Assembly (NCBI GenBank): GCA_023439305.1
Contig: JAEXOO010000040.1
Location: 124,001-188,000, forward strand
Reading direction: 5' to 3'
Origin: Pseudomonadota bacterium
Lineage (GTDB): Bacteria; Pseudomonadota; Gammaproteobacteria; Burkholderiales; Burkholderiaceae_B
Length of the DNA: 64,000 nucleotides
Below are positions 41,671 through 50,588 of this stretch, piece after piece. Below the pieces are notes generated by a model. The model was given only the letters and a program-made list of their open reading frames with translations. It did no database searches and was not told where the DNA came from. The position numbers and the translations under genes were made by a program. How positions within the stretch are numbered: the stretch's first letter is position 1; each line of letters starts with the position of its first letter.

Positions 41671-42642
41671 CTAGAGTACGTTACGCGGCGAGCCAGCGTT
41701 GAAAGCGGCGATATTGTCGATCAGCTGATCCGCCAGAGCCTGCATGGACTGCTCGCTGGCCCAGGCGATGTGCGGGGTCAGTATGTAGTTGGGCAATTCC
41801 AGCAGGCGCATCAGGATATGGTCGGCCGGCGGGGGTTCAGGCACGCAGACGTCGATACCGGCCCCGCCCAGCCAGCCTTCGCGCAGCGCCTGGTCCAGCG
41901 CCTGATTGTCGATCAGGCCGCCGCGAGCGGTATTGATCAGCAAGGGACGCCGCGCCGCCATCAGGCGGAATTCCTCAGCGCCCAGCAGGCTTTCAGTGTC
42001 CGGCGTCAAGGGGCAATGCAAAGACAGCACGTCCGACTGCGCGAGCACCTGCTCGAACGGCAGGCGGTCCGGTTCGCCAGAGGGTTGAGCCTGCCCGCGC
42101 CGCTGCGCGAAGATGACTTTCATACCCAAGGCTCTTCCCAGGGCGGCGACGGCCTGCCCCAGCGAACCGGAGCCGATCAGGCCCAGCGTGGAACCCGCCA
42201 GGTCGCGGATGGGGTAATCGAAGTAGCAGAATTGTCCTGACTGTTGCCAGCGCCCTTCCTGTACGGATTGGCGATAGGCGGTAATGCTGCGGCGCAGCGC
42301 GAAGATCAGCGCGAAGACATGCTCCGGAACGCTGTGGACGGCGTAGTTGCGTATATTGCTGACCGTGATGCCGCGCGCCCGGGCGGCGGCCAGATCAATG
42401 ATGTCGCTGCCGGTAGCGGCAATGGCGATCAGCTTCAGGCGCGCTGCCTGCTCGAGCTGGGGTTCACGCAGTGCCACCTTGTTGGTGATGACGATGTCGG
42501 CATGGGCTATCCGTTCGGCCACTTGCTCCGGGCGGGTGCGGCCAAAGACCTGAAGCTGGTGCTCGAACGGCACAGGCTTGAGCTGGACATGGTCGGCCAG
42601 TGTGTCCCGATCGAGGAAAACGATGCGTATCGGTGGAGTCAT
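41671..42642 (-). CDS. D-2-hydroxyacid dehydrogenase
   Basis: A 323-residue NAD-dependent D-2-hydroxyacid dehydrogenase, closest in style to glycerate/hydroxypyruvate reductase (opening IVFLDRDTL). The Rossmann motif GLIGSGSLGQ is central; the catalytic Arg lies in TARGG, Glu in VPEPP, and His in TPHIAWAS. It lacks the C-terminal domain of PdxB (about 380 residues). It is the first gene of the seven-gene minus-strand run that includes epd. Substrate assignment is not possible from sequence. Confidence 0.9.
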   Translation of the reverse strand: MTPPIRIVFLDRDTLADHVQLKPVPFEHQLQVFGRTRPEQVAERIAHADIVITNKVALREPQLEQAARLKLIAIAATGSDIIDLAAARARGITVSNIRNYAVHSVPEHVFALIFALRRSITAYRQSVQEGRWQQSGQFCYFDYPIRDLAGSTLGLIGSGSLGQAVAALGRALGMKVIFAQRRGQAQPSGEPDRLPFEQVLAQSDVLSLHCPLTPDTESLLGAEEFRLMAARRPLLINTARGGLIDNQALDQALREGWLGGAGIDVCVPEPPPADHILMRLLELPNYILTPHIAWASEQSMQALADQLIDNIAAFNAGSPRNVL

Positions 42643-42796
42643 GCGCGTCCTTGTTCTGCGGGGCCGGAGCGTGCGGCCCGTTTTCCGAGCCCCGCTTTTT
42701 ACATGACGGGGCGGATCATCCGATATAGTAATGTGATTGGGCGGCGCTTGTCCGCCGTCTTGCCAAGACCTACCTGCTATTACGAGGTTATTGCCC

Positions 42797-44710
42797 ATGC
42801 TTTTGTCCTTGTTGCTGTCGATCGGCGCTCATGCGGTCGTTCCGGCCAGTCCTGCGGCCCTCGCCGCCCCTCCTCGCCACTACGACATCCGAGATTTCTT
42901 CCAGAGTCCCAAGCGCAGCGGTTTCCGCCTGTCCGACCACGGACGCATGATCGGATTCATGGAGCCGGTTCAGATTGATGGTCAGCCAGCGCGCCAGAAT
43001 ATCTTCGTGCAGGAATTGTCGGGTAGCGAACCCGTGGGGCAAGCGCGCCGCATCACCTCGGAAAGCCAGCGAGACATTTCGCAATACTTCTGGAAAGGCG
43101 ACGATACAGTCATCTATGCCAAAGATGTGAATGGCGACGAGAACTACCACGTCATCGCCGTGAATGTGGCCACTGGTAAGGTGATTGACCTGACACCGCT
43201 GGATGGCGTGCGCGCCGGCATACAGGACGACCTGCCGGACGACCCCGAGCATGTGCTGGTGGTGCACAATGGCCGCGATCCTGAAGTGTTCGATGTATAT
43301 AAAGTCAATGTGCAGACAGGAATCAGTACCTTGGCGGCGCAGAACCCGGGCGACGTGCTGGGATGGAGCACCGACCATGATGGACACGTGCGCCTGGCCA
43401 CCGCCCTGTCAGGCGTGGACTCCGAACTGCGCTACCGCGATACGGACTCCGAACCATTTCATAGCCTTGTCCGCACCGATTTCCGCACCGAAGTCAGCCC
43501 GCTGTTCTTCCACGCCGACAATCAGCGCTTTTACGCCTTGAGCAATCGCGGGCGCGACACCCAGGCGCTGGTGCTGATCGATCCGCGCAGCCCGGACCAG
43601 GAAGAGCTTATTTACGAATTGCCGCATCATGATCTGATGGGCGCCGGATTTTCACGGCTGCGCAAGGTGTTGACCTCGGCGGATTTCCACACCGACAAGC
43701 CGGGGCATCATTTCTTTGATCCGGTCAGCGAAAAAATCCATGCAGCCATCGCTCGCCAGTTGCCCGGCTACGAGGTCGCCTGGCAGGACATCACCCGCGA
43801 CGAGAAAAAATTCATTGTCGCCAGTTATAGCGACCGCACACCGGGATCACGTTATCTGTACGATGCCGACAGCAATACGCTGCACAAGCTGGCCGACATC
43901 AATACCGCCCTGCCCGAAGAGGACATGGCGCCCATGCAGCCCATCCAGTTCACGGCGCGTGACGGCTTGACCTTGCATGGCTACCTGACGCTGCCGCTGG
44001 GGCGGCCGGCGCAGAATCTGCCGGTGGTGGTCAATCCGCACGGCGGGCCTTGGGCGCGCGATTACTGGGGTTTCAATCCGGAGGCCCAGTTCCTGGCCAA
44101 CCGAGGCTATGCGGTACTGCAAATCAATTTTCGCAGCTCCACGGGCTATGGCCGTCGTTTCTGGGAGGCCGGCTTTGGCCAATGGGGGCTGGCCATGCAG
44201 GACGACATCACCGACGGTGTGCAGTGGCTTATCGACCAGAAAATCGCCGATCCCAAGCGGGTCGGCATTTATGGCGCCAGTTATGGCGGTTATGCGACCT
44301 TGGCCGGTATCGTCAAGACCCCGGACCTGTACGCGGCGGCAGTGGATTATGTAGGGGTCTCCAACCTGCTGACCTTCATGAACACCATCCCGCCTTACTG
44401 GAAGCCTTTCCTGGTCAAGATGCACGCCATGGTAGGGGATCCGGTCAAGGACAAGGCCACTTTGGAGGCCAACTCCCCTGCCCTGCACGCTGACCGGATC
44501 GTCACGCCGCTGTTCATCGCTCAGGGCGCGCATGACCCGAGAGTCAACAAGGCGGAGAGCGACCAGATGGTGCAGGCCTTGAAGGCGCGCGGGGTGGAGG
44601 TCGAATACATGGTCAAGGACAACGAAGGCCACGGTTTCCACAATGACGAAAATAAATTCGAGTTCTACGAACACATGGAGCGCTTTTTGGCGCAACATTT
44701 GAAGTCTTAA
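42797..44710 (+). CDS. Prolyl oligopeptidase-family (S9) peptidase, exported
   Basis: A 637-residue serine peptidase or esterase of the S9 family. A signal peptide (about residues 1-25, ending ALAA) is followed by a seven-bladed beta-propeller region (about 45-370) and an alpha/beta-hydrolase domain (about 390-635). The catalytic Ser is in GASYGGY, the Asp in GAHDPRVN, and the His in NEGHGFHN. NPHGGPWARD is the usual oxyanion segment. A periplasmic dipeptidyl- or acylaminoacyl-peptidase role is likely. It is divergent from the hydroxyacid dehydrogenase run and precedes a glutathione transferase. Confidence 0.92.
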   Translation: MLLSLLLSIGAHAVVPASPAALAAPPRHYDIRDFFQSPKRSGFRLSDHGRMIGFMEPVQIDGQPARQNIFVQELSGSEPVGQARRITSESQRDISQYFWKGDDTVIYAKDVNGDENYHVIAVNVATGKVIDLTPLDGVRAGIQDDLPDDPEHVLVVHNGRDPEVFDVYKVNVQTGISTLAAQNPGDVLGWSTDHDGHVRLATALSGVDSELRYRDTDSEPFHSLVRTDFRTEVSPLFFHADNQRFYALSNRGRDTQALVLIDPRSPDQEELIYELPHHDLMGAGFSRLRKVLTSADFHTDKPGHHFFDPVSEKIHAAIARQLPGYEVAWQDITRDEKKFIVASYSDRTPGSRYLYDADSNTLHKLADINTALPEEDMAPMQPIQFTARDGLTLHGYLTLPLGRPAQNLPVVVNPHGGPWARDYWGFNPEAQFLANRGYAVLQINFRSSTGYGRRFWEAGFGQWGLAMQDDITDGVQWLIDQKIADPKRVGIYGASYGGYATLAGIVKTPDLYAAAVDYVGVSNLLTFMNTIPPYWKPFLVKMHAMVGDPVKDKATLEANSPALHADRIVTPLFIAQGAHDPRVNKAESDQMVQALKARGVEVEYMVKDNEGHGFHNDENKFEFYEHMERFLAQHLKS

Positions 44711-44773
44711 GCTACTGGGTGGCGCGGCCTGTTCCGCGCGCTCTTTTGCGGCCCCTTTTCAAGAGGAATCTCC

Positions 44774-45388
44774 ATGAAACTGTATTACCTGCCGGGCGCC
44801 TGCCCTTTGGCCAGCCACATCGCTCTGGAATGGATAGGCAAGCCTTATGAAACCCATGCCGTCAGTCGGGATGAACTCAAACAACCGGCTTTTCTGGCGC
44901 TCAATCCGCTGGGCGCCGTGCCTGTCTTGCAGGACGAAGGCATGACGTTGACGCAAAGTTCGGCCATCCTGGAGTATCTGGCCGAAAAGAATCCTGAAGC
45001 CAATCTGCTGGGCAAGACGATTCAGGAACGCGCTGAAACACGTCGCTGGCTGGCCTTCATCAATGCCGATATCCACCGCAATTTCGGCGTCATGTTCGGC
45101 GTGCAACGCTACGCCGATCAAGAGTCCACCCAGGCCGAGGTGCGCGGCAAGACGGGCGAACTGCTCAAGAAGCTGTTTGCCGTGGCGGACCAGCAACTGG
45201 CCGGTAAGCAGTGGTTGACCGGCACGCGATCCGTGGCCGATGCATACTTGTATGTGGTGATGCGCTGGGCCAACGCCATGAAGATCGACCTGTCCGGTCA
45301 ATCCAATCTGCAGGCCTTCTTCAAGCGCATGGAGCAGGATAAGGCCGTGCAGGCAGCGCTGCGAGCCGAGGGATTGGTCAAGGATTGA
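44774..45388 (+). CDS. Glutathione S-transferase, beta class
   Basis: A 204-residue cytosolic glutathione transferase of the bacterial beta class. The N-terminal thioredoxin domain has the key cysteine in GACPLASHIAL (Cys10), NPLGAVPVLQ and the TQSSAILEYLAE glutathione-binding segment. The helical domain follows from about residue 88. The ATG has a GAGG site. It lies 63 bases after the S9 peptidase and ends at a bidirectional terminator. Confidence 0.93.
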   Translation: MKLYYLPGACPLASHIALEWIGKPYETHAVSRDELKQPAFLALNPLGAVPVLQDEGMTLTQSSAILEYLAEKNPEANLLGKTIQERAETRRWLAFINADIHRNFGVMFGVQRYADQESTQAEVRGKTGELLKKLFAVADQQLAGKQWLTGTRSVADAYLYVVMRWANAMKIDLSGQSNLQAFFKRMEQDKAVQAALRAEGLVKD

Positions 45389-45410
45389 TTCCAACTTCAG
45401 CATGACCACG

Positions 45411-45442
45411 AAAAAAGGGCTTCGTTTCCGAAGCCCTTTTTT
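45411..45442. terminator. Bidirectional terminator
   Basis: AAAAAAGGGCTTCG (45411-45424) pairs with CGAAGCCCTTTTTT (45429-45442) around TTTC, between the convergent glutathione transferase and livF genes. Confidence 0.95.
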
Positions 45443-45452
45443 GCATTTGACG

Positions 45453-46154
45453 CTAGGCGCCCAGATAGGCCTTGCGTATGTCCGGGTTGGCCAGCAGGTT
45501 GGCGCCGGTGTCCTGCATGACGACACGTCCGGTTTCCAGGACGTAGCCGCGGTCGGCCACTTGCAGGGCTTTGTTGGCGTTCTGCTCCACCAGAAAGACG
45601 GTGACGCCTTCCTCGCGGATGGTGCGGATGATGTCGAAGATCTGGGCGATGATCAGCGGTGCCAGCCCCAGGGTGGGTTCGTCCAGCAGCAACAAAGATG
45701 GCCGTGTCATCAAGGCGCGGCCGATGGCCAGCATCTGCTGCTCCCCGCCGGACATGGTGCCGGCGCGCTGGCCGGCGCGCTCTTTCAGGCGCGGGAACAG
45801 CTCGTAGACGTGCTCTTCGCCTTCTTCGATCTGCGTGCGATTCAGGAAAAAACCGCCCATTTTCAAATTTTCGGAGACCGTCAGATCCGAAAAGACGCGC
45901 CGTCCTTCGGGCGAAATGGCGATGCCCTTGCGCATGATGCGGTGCGTGTCGGCCTGGGTGATGTCTTCGCCCTGGAAGGTGATGGTCCCGGCGCTGGCGC
46001 GGGGCGAACCGCAGACGGTCATCAGCAAGGTAGTCTTGCCGGCGCCGTTGGCGCCGATCAGGGTCACGATCTCGCCTTGCTTGACCTCGACGCTGACCTG
46101 ATCAAGCGCCTGGATGGCGCCATAGTGGGTGGATACGGAGTCCAGCTTCAGCAC
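45453..46154 (-). CDS. livF: Branched-chain amino acid ABC transporter ATPase LivF
   Basis: A 233-residue ABC ATPase. Walker A is GANGAGKTT, the signature MSGGEQQML, Walker B LLLLDEPTLGL, and the switch His appears as EQN in this LivF type. It pairs with LivG to energise uptake of Leu/Ile/Val. The GTG start directly follows the livG stop (TAAGTG), so expression is coupled. It is the last gene of the liv cluster. Confidence 0.95.
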   Translation of the reverse strand: MLKLDSVSTHYGAIQALDQVSVEVKQGEIVTLIGANGAGKTTLLMTVCGSPRASAGTITFQGEDITQADTHRIMRKGIAISPEGRRVFSDLTVSENLKMGGFFLNRTQIEEGEEHVYELFPRLKERAGQRAGTMSGGEQQMLAIGRALMTRPSLLLLDEPTLGLAPLIIAQIFDIIRTIREEGVTVFLVEQNANKALQVADRGYVLETGRVVMQDTGANLLANPDIRKAYLGA

Positions 46155-46919
46155 TTATTCTTCCCCCAGATAGGCTTTGATGACGCGCGGGTCGTTGCGC
46201 ACCTCGTCGGGCTTGCCGGTCGCAATGGGCTTGCCGTATTCCATGACCAGAATCCGGTCGGAAACGCCCATCACCAGGCTCATGTCGTGTTCGATCAGCA
46301 GTACCGCCACATCGAATTCGCGTCGCAGTTGATCGATCAGCAGTTGCAGGTCGTGCTTTTCCTGGGGGTTCAGGCCTGCGGCCGGCTCGTCCAGCATCAG
46401 CAGGCGCGGCTGCGTGATCATGCAGCGGGCGATTTCCAGGCGGCGCTGGTGGCCGTAGGCCAGATTGCCGGCTTCGCGGTTGGCCATCTCGGTCAGGCCC
46501 ATGAAGTCCAGCCATTGCACGGCCCGTTCCTTGGCGGCTTTTTCCGAGCGCTTGTATTTGCCCAGATTCAGCAGTCCGGACACAAAGCCGGCATTGAGCT
46601 GATGGTGCTGGGCGACCAACAGGTTTTCCAGCACCGTCAGCTTTTTGAACAGGCGCACGTTCTGAAACGTGCGCACCAGGCCTTTCTGGGCCACGTTGTG
46701 GCTGGCCAGGCCATGGATGGGCTGACCGTCCAGCATGACGCTGCCCGAGGTCGGCTTGTAAAAGCCGCCGACGCAATTGAACACCGTGGTCTTGCCGGCG
46801 CCATTGGGACCGATGATGGCAAACACCTCGTCCTTGCCCACGTCAAAACCCACTGAATCCACGGCCAGTAGGCCGCCAAAGCGCATGCACAGGCCGGAAA
46901 CACTCAACAATGAACTCAT
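46155..46919 (-). CDS. livG: Branched-chain amino acid ABC transporter ATPase LivG
   Basis: A 254-residue ABC ATPase with Walker A GPNGAGKTT, a LivG-type insertion (VRTFQNVRLFKKLTVLEN), signature AYGHQRRLEIAR and Walker B LLMLDEPAAGLNP. The start MSSLLSVSG at 46919 overlaps the livM stop in an ATGA arrangement; the upstream in-frame extension is inside livM and unlikely to be used. It works with LivF on the inner face of the LivHM permease. Confidence 0.95.
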   Translation of the reverse strand: MSSLLSVSGLCMRFGGLLAVDSVGFDVGKDEVFAIIGPNGAGKTTVFNCVGGFYKPTSGSVMLDGQPIHGLASHNVAQKGLVRTFQNVRLFKKLTVLENLLVAQHHQLNAGFVSGLLNLGKYKRSEKAAKERAVQWLDFMGLTEMANREAGNLAYGHQRRLEIARCMITQPRLLMLDEPAAGLNPQEKHDLQLLIDQLRREFDVAVLLIEHDMSLVMGVSDRILVMEYGKPIATGKPDEVRNDPRVIKAYLGEE

Positions 46920-48139
46920 GTGCGCAACTCCACGTGAGGCCGTTTCACGGGCAACAGCCCCTGTGGACGCCATACCATCATACTCACCATCACGACACCA
47001 AAAATCAACATGCGGTATTCCGCGAATTCGCGAGCCAGTTCAGGCACCACGGTCAGGACAATAGCCGCCAGGATGACGCCGATCTGAGAACCCATGCCGC
47101 CCAGCACCACAATGGCCAGGATCAGGGCCGATTCGATGAATGTGAAGGACTCGGGGTTGACCAGGCCTTGGCGAGCGGCGAAAAAGGCGCCGCCGAAACC
47201 TGCAAACATGGCGCCCATGGTAAAGGCCGACAGCTTGATGGTGGTGGGGTTCAGTCCCAGCGAACGGCAGGCGATTTCATCCTCGCGCAGGGCCTCCCAG
47301 GCGCGCCCGATGGGCATGCGCACGACGCGGCTGGACACAAACAGCGTGACCAAGGCCAAGGCCAGCGCCATCAGGTACAAATACACCACCACATCCTGGT
47401 TGCTGAAGGACCAGCCCACCAGATCGTGGAAGGTGGTCTGCCCTTCCGGGGCGCGACGGGCCATGGGAAAGCCGAATACGGTTGGCTTGGGAATACCTGA
47501 AATGCCGTCGGGACCGCCCGTGAAGCTGTACAGATTGATCAGCAGCAGGCGAATGATTTCACCAAAGCCCAAGGTCACGATGGCCAGGTAGTCGCCGCGC
47601 AGACGTAGCACTGGAAAACCCAGCAGAAAGCCGAACAAGGCGGCCATGCCCCCCGCCAGCGGCAGCGCTTCCCAGAAGCCCCAGCCCGCGTAATGGTAGA
47701 GCAAGGCGTAGGTGTAGGCGCCCACGGCGTAGAAACCCACAAAACCCAGATCCAGCAGCCCGGCAAAACCCACGACAATATTCAGCCCCAGGCCCAGCAT
47801 GACGTAGATGAGCACCAAAGTGGCGATGTCCACCTGGGCGCGGCCGCTGAAGAACGGCCAGACGACGGCGCCCGCGACCACCAGATACAGGAAGACACGC
47901 TTGGTATGCATGCTGAGCTGCGGCAAAGTCCAGCGGCTTTGACGGCTTTTGCTGAGCTTGAGGCTGGGCCGGATAAGCTGCGCGACAAAGACGATGCCCA
48001 TGCCGATCAGAATCATGTGCCAGTCGGACTCCAGATGAGTCGTCATGCCCGAGCGTACGATCTGAAAGCCGAACACGGGCGCGACGATGATGCCGGCCAT
48101 GATGGCTGCGATAATGGCATTGCTGAAACGATTCATCAT
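46916..48139 (-). CDS. livM: Branched-chain amino acid permease LivM
   Basis: A 407-residue inner-membrane permease with about ten hydrophobic segments. The N-terminal region before TLVLIYVMLGLGLNIVVGFAG is long, as in LivM of this group. Conserved cytosolic loop residues WEALREDEIACRSLGLN form the ATPase contact (EAA-like). Its start overlaps the livH stop by one base. LivH and LivM form the membrane channel. Confidence 0.94.
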   Translation of the reverse strand: MMNRFSNAIIAAIMAGIIVAPVFGFQIVRSGMTTHLESDWHMILIGMGIVFVAQLIRPSLKLSKSRQSRWTLPQLSMHTKRVFLYLVVAGAVVWPFFSGRAQVDIATLVLIYVMLGLGLNIVVGFAGLLDLGFVGFYAVGAYTYALLYHYAGWGFWEALPLAGGMAALFGFLLGFPVLRLRGDYLAIVTLGFGEIIRLLLINLYSFTGGPDGISGIPKPTVFGFPMARRAPEGQTTFHDLVGWSFSNQDVVVYLYLMALALALVTLFVSSRVVRMPIGRAWEALREDEIACRSLGLNPTTIKLSAFTMGAMFAGFGGAFFAARQGLVNPESFTFIESALILAIVVLGGMGSQIGVILAAIVLTVVPELAREFAEYRMLIFGVVMVSMMVWRPQGLLPVKRPHVELRT

Positions 48140-49068
48140 CAGACTTTCTCCACCTCGGGTTTGCCCAGCAGCCCCGTTGGACGGAACAGCAGGATGAACA
48201 CCAGCAGCAGGAAGGCCACAATGTCTTTGTACTGCGAGGAAATGAAGGCGGCTGCAAAGGTTTCCGCCAGCCCTAGCAGCACGCCACCCAACATGGCGCC
48301 AGGAATGCTGCCGATGCCGCCCAGCACGGCGGCCGTAAAGGCCTTGATGCCCGCGATAAAACCGATGAAGGGATTGAGCTTGCCGATGGCGGTGGCGATC
48401 AGCACGCCGCCCACGGCGGCCAGCATGGCGCCGATGATGAACGTGAAGGAGATGATCTTATTGGTGTCGATGCCCAGCAGATTGGCCATGCGCAAATCCT
48501 GCGAGCAGGCGCGTGAGGCGCGCCCCAGACGTGAATACTTGATGTAGACGCTGAGCATGATCATGAGCACGACAGTAACCACGATGATCATGACGCGGGA
48601 ATACGGCGCGGTAATGGTGAAGCCGCCCGAACCCAATGTGAACTGAAACGAGCCCGTCATCAAGGTGGGCACGGCCATGTCGCGTGCGCCCTGGCCCAGG
48701 GCAACCCAGTTCTGCAGGAAAATGGACATGCCGATGGCCGAGATCAGCGGCACCAGTCGCGGGCTGCCCCGCAGCGGCGCATAGGCGACTTTTTCAATCG
48801 CGTAGCCGTAGACGGCCGTCACCAGCATGGCGACGATCAGCATGATCAAGATGATGAGCCAGATCGGCAGGCCCGAGCCCACGCCGATGGCCGTTAAGGT
48901 TACCAACCCTACATAAGCGCCGATCATGTAGATCTCGCCATGCGCGAAGTTGATCATTCCGATAATGCCATAGACCATTGTGTAGCCGATGGCGATCAGT
49001 GCATAGATAGCGCCCAACGATAATCCGTTGAAGAGCTGCTGCACGATCTGAGGGAGTAAATCAGACAT
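48139..49068 (-). CDS. livH: Branched-chain amino acid permease LivH
   Basis: A 309-residue permease with about eight hydrophobic segments. FNGLSLGAIYALIAIGYTMVYG and INFAHGEIYMIGAY are the standard LivH opening, and ACSQDLRMANLLGI is the ATPase-contact loop. The gene starts 104 bases after livK, with a GC-rich hairpin in the gap, which could lower permease expression relative to the binding protein. Confidence 0.95.
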   Translation of the reverse strand: MSDLLPQIVQQLFNGLSLGAIYALIAIGYTMVYGIIGMINFAHGEIYMIGAYVGLVTLTAIGVGSGLPIWLIILIMLIVAMLVTAVYGYAIEKVAYAPLRGSPRLVPLISAIGMSIFLQNWVALGQGARDMAVPTLMTGSFQFTLGSGGFTITAPYSRVMIIVVTVVLMIMLSVYIKYSRLGRASRACSQDLRMANLLGIDTNKIISFTFIIGAMLAAVGGVLIATAIGKLNPFIGFIAGIKAFTAAVLGGIGSIPGAMLGGVLLGLAETFAAAFISSQYKDIVAFLLLVFILLFRPTGLLGKPEVEKV

Positions 49069-49131
49069 GCTTGTTTGCTTCCGTTGAGTCCGTCATTATT
49101 GTTTTGAGGCTTAGCGGGCGCCCAAATAACA

Positions 49132-49160
49132 ATGCCCCCGTTCTTGTCGAGCGGGGGCAT
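49132..49160 (-). terminator. Hairpin between livK and livH
   Basis: ATGCCCCCG (49132-49140) pairs with CGGGGGCAT (49152-49160). On the minus strand it follows livK with only a weak T-tract, so it looks like a partial terminator or an mRNA-stabilising stem. Confidence 0.6.
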
Positions 49161-49172
49161 CGCGACTCGGAT

Positions 49173-50294
49173 TTACCTTTTCACCAGATCGAAATTGCCG
49201 TCTTTGTCCCACTTGAAGACAGCGAACTCAAAATGCTTCAGGTCGCCCTTGGCGTCGTATTCTACCTTGCCAATGGCGGTGTCGAACGTATTGGCGTGCA
49301 TGTAGTCGGCCGCCTTGGCGGAGTCCTCGCCCACCGCGTCTATGGTTTTGGCGATGATCTGTACGGCTGCATAGGCTGGGAACGTAAAGGCGCCGTTCGG
49401 ATTGCGCTTGTACGTGGCGAAGTTTTCCATGGCTTTTTCATTGCCCGGCATCTTGGTGAAGTCAGTGGGCAAGGTCACGAGCAGGCCTTCGACCGCCGGG
49501 CCGGCAATGGCCACCAGATCGCGGTTAGCCACGCCTTCGGGACCCATGAACTGGTTCTTCATGCCCTGCTCGCGCGCCTGGCGCAGCAGCAGACCCAGTT
49601 CGGCGTGATAGCCCCCGAAATAGATCAGATCCGGGTTGGCGCCCTTGAGCTTGGTGATCACTGCCGAGTAGTCGCTGTCTCCCACGTTGATGCCTTCGAA
49701 CATGACGATATTCATGCCCCTCTTGGCCAGGGCGTCGCGCACCTGCGTGGCCACCCCTGTGCCGTAGGTCTGCTTGTCATGCAGCACGGCGATGGTCTTG
49801 GGCTTGAGTACGTCGGCAATGTAGTCGGCGGCAAAAGGCCCCTGCTGGTCGTCCCGGCCTATGGTGCGGAAGAAGTAATGCGGCTTGATGGTGTCGGTGA
49901 CCAGCGGTGAGGTTGCTCCGGGAGTGATGGCCACAATGCCTTCCTGCTCGTAGACATTGACAGCCGGCACGGTCGTACCCGAGCAGGCGTGCGCCACAGC
50001 GAACTTGGCGCCGGAATTGACGACGCGGTTGGCCGCAGGCACAGCCTGTTTAGGTTCGCAGGCGTCGTCAATGAGCAAGGGCTCCAGTTTTTTGCCTTTT
50101 ACGCCTCCGGCCGCGTTGATCGCATCGATGGCAGTCAGTGCGCCCGCCTGGATTTGATCGCCGTACTGGGTGGCCGGTCCTGTCATGGGTTGCGGTATGC
50201 CGATCTTGATGGTCTCGGCCGCGGATGCGGCGCTCATGGCCAGGATGGCGGCCAGAGCGGCGATGCCAGGGGTAAAGCGTAGAGTGGGTTTCAT
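49173..50294 (-). CDS. livK: Branched-chain amino acid-binding protein LivK/LivJ
   Basis: A 373-residue periplasmic binding protein with a signal peptide (about residues 1-25, ending ASAAE). The mature start ETIKIGIPQPMTGPATQYG and LLIDDACEPKQA are typical of Leu/Ile/Val-binding proteins. I chose MKPTLRF at 50294; an in-frame upstream extension is not signal-like. It leads the livHMGF cluster. A second such protein is at 56022. Confidence 0.95.
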   Translation of the reverse strand: MKPTLRFTPGIAALAAILAMSAASAAETIKIGIPQPMTGPATQYGDQIQAGALTAIDAINAAGGVKGKKLEPLLIDDACEPKQAVPAANRVVNSGAKFAVAHACSGTTVPAVNVYEQEGIVAITPGATSPLVTDTIKPHYFFRTIGRDDQQGPFAADYIADVLKPKTIAVLHDKQTYGTGVATQVRDALAKRGMNIVMFEGINVGDSDYSAVITKLKGANPDLIYFGGYHAELGLLLRQAREQGMKNQFMGPEGVANRDLVAIAGPAVEGLLVTLPTDFTKMPGNEKAMENFATYKRNPNGAFTFPAYAAVQIIAKTIDAVGEDSAKAADYMHANTFDTAIGKVEYDAKGDLKHFEFAVFKWDKDGNFDLVKR

Positions 50295-50524
50295 ACGTGC
50301 GATCTCCCGAAGCCGGTTCGTACCGGCGGTGGCGTGGAAAAATGAACCTGCTTTGCGCTGGCTTGTCAGCACAAGCTGTGCGGCGAAATCATTGTGGCGG
50401 AGTGCTACAAATGCTGTCACTTCGGATAAGCCCTACTGCGTGCACGTATCATTTCAAAATGAAACCAAAAATACTAAATGAAAGCAAACGCCAATAATAA
50501 ATACATTATTTCAGAACATTCAAT

Positions 50525-50550
50525 AAAAAACCCGGCGCATGGCCGGGTTG
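50525..50550 (-). terminator. Terminator of proC
   Basis: On the minus strand, ACCCGGCC and GCCGGGT pair around a short loop and are followed by six T residues. It lies 39 bases after the proC stop and separates proC from livK. Confidence 0.9.
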
Positions 50551-50588
50551 AAGCAGCTTGGATCCGCCGCCCTTGGGCGGGAAACCGT

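Noticed and set aside
45402..46856. A 484-codon plus-strand frame opposite livF and livG
   Set aside because: It crosses two certain genes and a terminator in antisense, and its translation has no recognisable features.
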